64,000 nt of DNA from Arbacia lixula (taxonomy: Eukaryota > Echinodermata > Echinoidea > Arbacioida > Arbaciidae): the NCBI GenBank assembly GCA_963669155.1, contig OZ022577.1:5020165-5084164 (forward strand), in the 5' to 3' direction. The translations under genes and the position numbers were made by a program. The notes under the pieces were generated by a model that saw only the letters and a list, made by a program, of their open reading frames with translations, was not told the origin of the DNA and did not search any database. How positions within the stretch are numbered: the first letter of the stretch is position 1; each line of letters begins with the position of its first letter. This document shows positions 53,369 to 62,000 of the stretch, one piece after another.

Positions 53369-56013
53369 TCTCTCTCTCTCTCGCTCTCCCTCTTCTCTCT
53401 CTCTCTCTCGCTCTCCCTCCTCTCTCTCTCTTACTCATTCCTCTACAAACACTCTTTACATAGATACCCAGAGCGAGCCACTGATGGAATGTAGGCAAGA
53501 AAGGGCTCTCCAATACAATACCATTCTACTCCACTCCATCAAAAACGCACTGGCTATTGTTCCTATTAAATCTGATAAGATTTGTAGATTTGGAGAGGCT
53601 AATACCAGGTATGTGACGTGAGGCTCTATTCAACAGGGAGCTGTTACAGCTACTTCACAAAGTAGAATCTCCCCAGGGATGTAGTGCACTTCTAACTACA
53701 AGCTCTATTCACAGAGCCGACATTTCTTTCTTCCTCTCTCTCTCTCTCTCTCTCACTCTCTCTCTATTGCTCTCTTTCTCTTTCTCTCTCTCTTTCTCTC
53801 TTTCTTACTCGCCTCTCTCGTTCTCAGTGTCCTTGAGGTAGAATGAGAATGCAGAGACATACGAGTGACATGAGTCACATCTTCATTTCTAAAGTACGGG
53901 GAGCGATTACTCTGCGCTTGATCAGACCTTTGCTCAGTTCAGACATACACAAGTGCATAATACTCAAAGAGTCAAGACTTATTCTCATAAAATACATGTA
54001 CATGCTGAGGCATACCCACATCACTCTCACAACTTTCTAGTGGTATAATTAACAAAATAAAAAAATAGAATTAAAATAACTTAGATGTAAATTTAACAGG
54101 AAAAGTACATACATGAACACAAACCCACCTCATAGCGTACCATAAGATAAACATGTAACATTAACAAGTCACAATCAGCAAAAAGACAAACAACTATGAA
54201 ATCAAATCATATACCACAAATTTGTACATGTTTACTTTATGTTCTATCATAACTGCTAGATCTTAATAAAGAACACTTTATATCTCCTCATTCATGAAAA
54301 GAGCACACTGTCTACTTAAAGTTGCTATCTCAAAATAATCACATTCCAAAGAGTCATTTCTGTACGAGCAATTTTGTGAAGAAAAAAAAAACTATTGATT
54401 TTGAAACGGTACCCTCAAAATCAAATGTTTAAAAAATGGAAAGAATCTCTTATTGTTTTTATCTGTTTTATAAATATTTTTGATCAGATTTTTTTTTGTC
54501 ATATCTAACCATTTATATCACACCAAATTCAATACAAAAATAATTCACACCATGCTTTTGGCTGCAAATTTCATAATTTTGAGTAGCCCTAAAGACATCA
54601 CGGTAACTAGTTGGTAACAAATGGACGAACACCCTAATAGACAACATCTTATCTCTACAACTCTACAGACAAATTATCCATAGAACTATATTCAGAGCAT
54701 ATCAACACATGAATGAGTCAGAAGGAAAATTCTTTTCACATGACAACAAATGAAACACAAAGGCTACCAATAAACATGAACATACACCAATAACTTGTCA
54801 GTATAGTGCACACAGTAGACAGCAAGGTGAGTGCACAGAACAAACTTAGTGGTGAAAATGAGGGAACTACGCATGAAATCTATACAATCTTATACACAAA
54901 ACTAAACAACATTAACATAACAAAAAATACAGTCGCATGGGAAATAGCACTCTATAATGCATGTGCAACATACAGGAACACATTTGTAGAAATGATGATG
55001 AATTTTAACATTGAAAGTGTGAAGAGCTGCACTGATTGCTGCTGAAAAAGTGCTTTATCAAGGACCCATGTTAAACAGGCTCAGTCATGATATTTGAGTT
55101 ACCAAAGCAATGATGCATACAGCTTTACAGCAAGTGTAGCTTGGAATCAATGGAAAGTTCCATGGTAACAACTAATCAACCTTGGGTATTGGAGCTGTTG
55201 CTATGGTAATTACAACCAAGTATACATTCCATTGATGATTAAGCTTGGTTTTTATTTGTTTGATATCATTCCCTGTAATATCATCCTCACTTTTTTGTAT
55301 CTTACTATAAATATACACCAAAATACACAAACATTTATCAACAAAGCCTCAATCAACCACAATACAGAAGGCTAGGCACATCTCACTACATCAATCTTGA
55401 TAAGCACATATATGACAGTTAAATTAATACACATTTATAGATTTAACAAAAAAACTCTCTTAAATTCTTCTGCATTACAAGAAACCAAACACAGATGACA
55501 ACACACACACGAACACAGAAATGTTCCTACTACGAAGATACTGATTATAGTAAACATCAAGATACAAGATAAACATACACACACACACTGGCAAAACATC
55601 CTATTCAATTACACTTCATTGCAAAAGGCAGGACAGATCACTCCTACATGCAAGTATACATGTATCAATCTCTTGATAGGGACATAGATGTATACACACA
55701 TATCCTCATAACGTCTACTGCAATGCAAGAAAGGAGACACATACACCGCGCATTCCAGACATAGCTCTGACTGAAGATTGAGCCAGACACCAGACGTGTA
55801 AAGGAAGGTGGAGAGAGAAGAAGAAGAAGACTTGGGAGGACTTACCTATGGTGGCTTGTTCCTTGACGGCCTCAGCCATTGCATCAATGCCCTCAATCTG
55901 GGGCTTGTTGATGCTGCCCCTGGCCTCCGCTATTAGCTTTCTGGCTCGCTGCTTCAAGTCCTCCTTCCTCTTCTCCTCCTCCTGGGGGTACGGGTTAGAT
56001 ACGGATAGAGAGA

Positions 56014-56071
<58 letters not shown>

Positions 56072-59000
56072 TGGAGAGAGAGAATATGATTAGGTTGATA
56101 TTAAAAAATGTCTCAAGTTTTCAGGGCCCCCATTTTGCTATGGGCCAGTTGGCATTAAAACAGTCATTGAATACTCAAAATGTCCTTTAGTTGGGACCAA
56201 ATAGCTACTACTATTGAAAGACCACCATTCTTACTTTACATACATTTGCCTGTCTTGAATGATTATCTGTTTCTCCCATCCCCCAACCCCCCCTCTCACA
56301 CACACACACCTAAGTTGCAGAACTTTTGTTCTGCACCCCTCCCTCTATCCCATCCCATCCCTTTCCCTGCCGTAGTCCCCCCCCCCCCCCCCATCCCGTC
56401 CCAGAACCTTTCTCCCCACACCCTTACCTCTGACCCGTCGTCTTGTTGCGACTGGCCCCTCTTCAGAGTGGCTCTCTTGACTGCGGCCTCTTTCCTGGCT
56501 TGCTCCAACAACCGCTTGGCCCTCTCCTTCAGGTCTTCTTGCTTAGACTGCGATCAAAATGAATCAATGCACACATCACAAACACTTGCAAACATCAGAC
56601 CTTCTATGAATGAAAATTCTGACTCTTCATTGGTTTAATGCCCAGTTCACCAATCCACCACACCACATAATGCACATTGTGACTCTTACACAGACAAAAC
56701 TTAAAGAAATCAATAACATAGAATTGACTTTGCCTCAGCACTGACCTTTGGAGCGGCTTCTGCTTCCTTGTCTTCCTGCGCCCCCTTCCTCATTAGCGAA
56801 GCCCTGATCCAAACCGCATCCCCGCTGACATCTCCAGTCGCACTACTGACCTTTGACCCTTTCTCCACCGGTTCTTCCGGAGTCCTGTTTTTATCTGCCC
56901 CCGCCCCCATCCCTCCATTGGCCTCCATGATCTTGGCCCCACGGCCCGCGTCCGCCAGACCATTGCTGGTACTGTCCGAGTTTTTCATGTTCCTATTATC
57001 CACTATGGAGGCGCTGTTATTGTCCTCACCCCCTTCCCCTTCTCCTCCACCGAGGGGACTCTTCCCGCCCCCAGGTGCGCTCGTCTTGGTCGGGGAGCCC
57101 GGGCTCTCACCACCACCACCGTTTGATACAACCACCTCATCCTTGTTGTCTGCTGTCCTGCCTTCTCCATTTGGTATGTGGTCATCATGGATCACGTTGG
57201 TTTCCTGCGCAAAGACGTCTTCGGGCACGGACTTGTCCGACGAGTAGTTGCCCACGATGTATGTGCTCTTCTTTGTGGTACGTCCGATCCGCTTGACCTC
57301 CAGCTCATGACCGGTGAAGTGCGCCCTAAGCTGGAAGAGATACGTCATGACGGCGAGCTTGTCCGGCACGGCCAGCAGGACCATGTCTTGAGGATCCAGA
57401 AGCCTTGGAATGCCCAGTGTGGCGGCGGCATCAAAAGCCTGTGTGGGGTCGAGAGGGCAGCAAACAGCACCTGTTACTACAATGCCCAGGTAGCTCCTCA
57501 ATGGGACCACAATGAGGGTCATGATTGTTAGATTATCAACATGTGAGAAACATATTACAAATATTATATGTGTATGTATATTATGGAATAATGTACACAC
57601 TAATCTGTCTATACAGACCACCTTAAGGTTTGGGGGTTTTATAAAAATAATGCTAATGTTAATGCAAATGGAACAATTTCCTACAACACAATAACAAAAT
57701 ATTTGACGCATAATATTTGTATTTCCTTTGTATACGTTTGACACATAAATGTCAAAATTTACAAGGAGCCACAAGAGAATAGACATTCTGTGCTGCGTAC
57801 CACTAGGGCTTATATTTCATAAAGTGACAACTTTGGATAATGGACAATGTGTTCGTCCACCCAAAAAAACATGAGGGGAGTTGACATGTTATTGTTCGGT
57901 GCTGCAAGCGCTAGTCCCAGCATTGTTGAGCATAAAAATAATATTTCAGTGGCAGGGAAGGAAAACAACCTTAATGGAAGGAGCATTTCTTCAACACCAC
58001 CCACCAAAGGGCTCTCCCGTTCAGAATGTCAGAGTTGACAATTCTACCCCCACTACAGGTGAAACATCCACACACACACACACACACACACACATACATA
58101 CACACCCGCCCCATAAGCCTTGTTTCTTTCTAGACTTGACTTGTAACAACAAACCTTCTTATTGTTTCCCTTTATGTCATGAGGTGACAGCGACGCAAAA
58201 TCCCTACAAGAATTGGAGAGGGGGAGAAAATAGGCGAAAGAGGGAGGAGGAGAAGGGGGGAAAAAATAGAGGCATGGTTAAATATCAATTAATTTTGGTA
58301 AATCTGGCAAACACCCTACTGAGCTGTGTTCTTTGTTAATGTCGGAGTGCGCCCCCGGCGTCTCGGATTTCCTCAGCAGCTGGGTGGGCCCGCACAAAGT
58401 GCAAGTGTTATTCCACCAGCCCCAGTCAATACGACTCATCAGCAAAATCATTTTGTGGGAGGGATCATCTTTCATGCCAGCCCCTGGCTGTGCTGGCTTG
58501 GCTCTGACTTCCCAGCCATGTCTCTCCCATGTCTCCCCCATCTCAACACCCTACCTGCTAGCCTGCCTGGCTGGCTAGCTGCCTGGCTAGCTGCCTTGCT
58601 CCCTGCCTACCAGTGCCTACCACCCTCCACACACCACTTCCCCCCATTTCCCAACCCCTGCTCCCCTCCTCTCTTGCCAGGGTGACATCCTGGTGGAGGA
58701 AATCCGATATGGGGAATTCCCCTGAGCTATTAGTGTGGTTAAAAGGACCTCATTAACTGACTCATCACATGACGATCATGTGGCTTGTACCTGCATCAAC
58801 ATCAAGATTTCTTCAAATTCAGTTTATGAACATAAAAAAATAATGAATTTCCCTATAAAACAATAGAGCATACTTCTCATATTGCATTGCTGATGAAATG
58901 TTTTGTAATATTTTGTATATTTGGTAACACTTGAATGACAATGTTACCAATTTGACCCCAAAATCCATGCCTTTTACAATAAGGAGCTTTCAATGGTGAC

Positions 59001-62000
59001 CCTCTCTAATTTAGAGTGCAATGTAAGTATTGCAAATTCACTATAACTACCATAGAAACAGCAATTTAACTCTGAGCCTCATAGCTGTTGCCATGGTTAT
59101 TGAAAGTAAAATAACAGGATGCTCCAGTGATATTTGAGAGCTTAGGTCTTAAAGGGAGAGTGCATCCTGAAATTAAGTTGGTTTTCGTAAAAGTAGAAAC
59201 ATTTTTGAAACATATTAGTGAAGGTTTGATTAAAAAAAACATTAAAATATAAGAAAGTTATGACTTTTTAAAGTTTTAAATTTGTGACATCACATGCGAT
59301 GTGCTCTTCAATATGTTGAATTAATTCTCCCTATCGCATATAGCTCTCCGAATCTGAACGTGTGTGGCGCTCTAATTTTTTTACCTTTAATTCTTGGGAT
59401 ATGAACTTCCGGTCCACGAACATTCGTCAATCCCGTACAATAAGGGACCAGGGTATATCCAACTAATTTTATGAATATTAACCCTAAACCTAACCCTGAC
59501 CTTAACACTAACCCTAAACCTTATTCTAAACCTAACCCTGACCCTAACCACAACCCTACACAAAATTTTCACTGCTTAATTCATAAAAAAAAGTGATTTC
59601 TTGGTCACTTTCTGCCGACAACCAGCTCTTACCGGAAGTATACGTCCCAAGAGCAATCGATCACATATCGGTATCGTGAGGTGATATCGCTTGATATCGG
59701 CTATATGCGATAGGGAGAATTGATAGCTACCTTTTTTTTTTTGATGAAGGAATTATATTTCATCGAGGTATGTGTGTAAAAACATGTTTCTTATGATGCA
59801 TCAAATGCACAGGTAAAGTGATGTTTCTGTTTCTGCTAACTTCATTTCAGGGTGGACTATCCCTTTAACACCATCACTGCCATTAGCACACAAAGTGTAT
59901 ACAAACTGAATGGCCTTTTAATGGTCCTGTATTAACACTAGTTAACAGAAAGGTCTGGCCAGTGTCGATGAATGATTGCACATAAGGCTAAGCTGTTCCC
60001 TCTAAGCCTTCACCCTCTCATTGCTATAGGCTCACAAAGTGGATACAATCTGAATGTCCTTTTTCACACTATTAGTCCCATAAGTTATAAACTGTGTTGT
60101 GATTGGCATGGGACTACCATGGTACTGAGAGGGTGAACACAGATACAGTACTCACATGAGGTCTGGCCGATGCCGGTGGATGATTGCACAGAAGGCCAGG
60201 CCGTTCCTCCAGGAGGTGGTGAGGTTAGTGACCTTGACCCCCTTGCAGCCCTTGGTGACCTCCTGACACCAGAGCAGGAGCTGCTGGCTCGGGGCGTTCT
60301 TGTTGAAGCGGGATGGGCTGTCGCTCTCCTTGCCTTCCCGAGACCTCCGCATGGAGCTTGATGCAGACTGTGTGTGCATCAGGCAGGAGCAAGGGAGAGT
60401 CAAGGTGTGGAGACATTGTAGAGTGTAAGCATGGTGTCAAATATTTCAGATAACGATGATAAGATGAATGATAAGATGAAGAAGAAGAAGAAGGAGGAGG
60501 AGGACAACAACTATAACAAAAACAACAAGAGGAGAAGAAAAAAGAAGAAATAGAAGAAAAAGAAGGAGAAGAGGAGGAGAAGAAGGAAAAAGAGTAGAAA
60601 AGAAAAAGAGAAGGAAAGAAAAAGAAGAGAAGAAAAAGAAGCACGAGAAGGAGTAGAAGGGAGAGAAGATGGGGAGAAGAAAACAAGAAGAGATGGAAGA
60701 AACAGAAGAGGTAGAAGAAGAACATGAAGAAGAAAAAGAAAACGCACGAGAAGGATGAGAAGAAAAAGAGGAAATGGAAAGTAAGAGAACGAGAAGAAGG
60801 AAATGAAGAATCAGAAGAGGACAAAGGAGAGAAAAAGAAAAAAGGAGATATGGCAGAAGAGAAACAAAGGAAAAAGTGAAGAACATAATAAGCAATTCGG
60901 ACAAATACAAGAGCACGATCACAAACAAACAAGAACAAAAAGGCAATGTGTCATTAAAAATGCATTGAGTGCTATGATATATGCCATGCTAATTTAACAC
61001 ATCATAAGACATATTTCATTCCATTGATTGCATGCTGATATAAGTGCACAAATTAAAAACTAAAATCATGAATGGAAACACAAAGATAAATTCAAGTACC
61101 AGTAAGCAAACACATCCCAAAAGAAACACAAGACCATATGGACAAAATTAATGTTCATATAACAGTATTCATGCATGTCTGTCTGTTAAAAAAAAAATGC
61201 AAGAATTTCATTTTTTCTTATTCAAAATTGCAACAAAGTGTAATCAGATAGAACAGCCACACAGTACTTAAAGGAGAACTAAACCAAACACCACAGAATT
61301 GATGACTTCCTGTTAGCCTTATGAATGCAAATTAGTAATGTGTAATTTTGCTCTTTTATGCAGAAACAAACCTGCTTGGTATACATGTTATTTCAAAAGA
61401 ACACTTGCGATTATGCAAATATAACAATCATGAAACATTTTATGCCACATACATGTATATCAGTATGATGAATGGTAACATCTTCGTGAGTGCAGGTGTA
61501 TGTGTGTTTATGTGTATTTGTGTATGTGTGCATGCGTATTGTCTGTGTGAGTATGTTTGTTTGTGTGTACTTATGTATGTGTACATGTTTTTGTGTGTGC
61601 TTGTGTACTGTGCAAAAAAATAATACATTCTTAAATCCAACAACTCTACCTCTACACAAAAAAAAAGAAAATCATAAATGTGTGTAACACCCAAATCACC
61701 ACAAATGAATATAAAATGATGAAAAAACCAGCAAACTAAAAGTGATGTCAAGGATAAAACTACAAGGTTTGATGGATGAGTATGCCAAACGAACTCATAG
61801 GGTAGCTATTGACTTCATGCAGTAGTAGTGCAACCAGTCAAGCAGGAGGGAGGTTTGTAATACCCAGGTAGGGCTGGGGCTGTGCCTCTCCAGGAGCTCT
61901 TCAATGCTGCCCCTCTCCATGGGAACCGGGGACAGCCGTTGCGCCGCCATGACAACGGACGACCCCGAATGAGTTGGGGACGGAGAGCTGCTACTTACAG

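Larger units (their letters stand above)
46041..55845 (-). other. Largest EHBP1 intron (9.8 kb)
   Basis: The stretch lies between the exons ending at 55846 and beginning at 46040. It contains the candidate 39-nt exon (50155-50193), CT microsatellites near 53.3 and 53.75 kb, an AT run near 46.92 kb and two copies of an unnamed dispersed repeat. Otherwise it is AT-rich, with many ACATGTA-like words. I see no other gene on either strand. Confidence 0.7.

Noticed and set aside
52916-53621. 192- and 201-codon Ser/Leu-rich plus frames
   Set aside because: Both translate CT microsatellite and pyrimidine-rich DNA in the EHBP1 intron.
59478-59557. Telomere-like array as a chromosome end
   Set aside because: It is short, degenerate, and lies inside an inverted-repeat element within an intron, with gene sequence on both sides.
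60225-60946. 237- and 166-codon Phe/Ser/Leu-rich minus frames
   Set aside because: The long parts come from the GAA/GGA tract; only the last part overlaps the CH exon, and in another frame.
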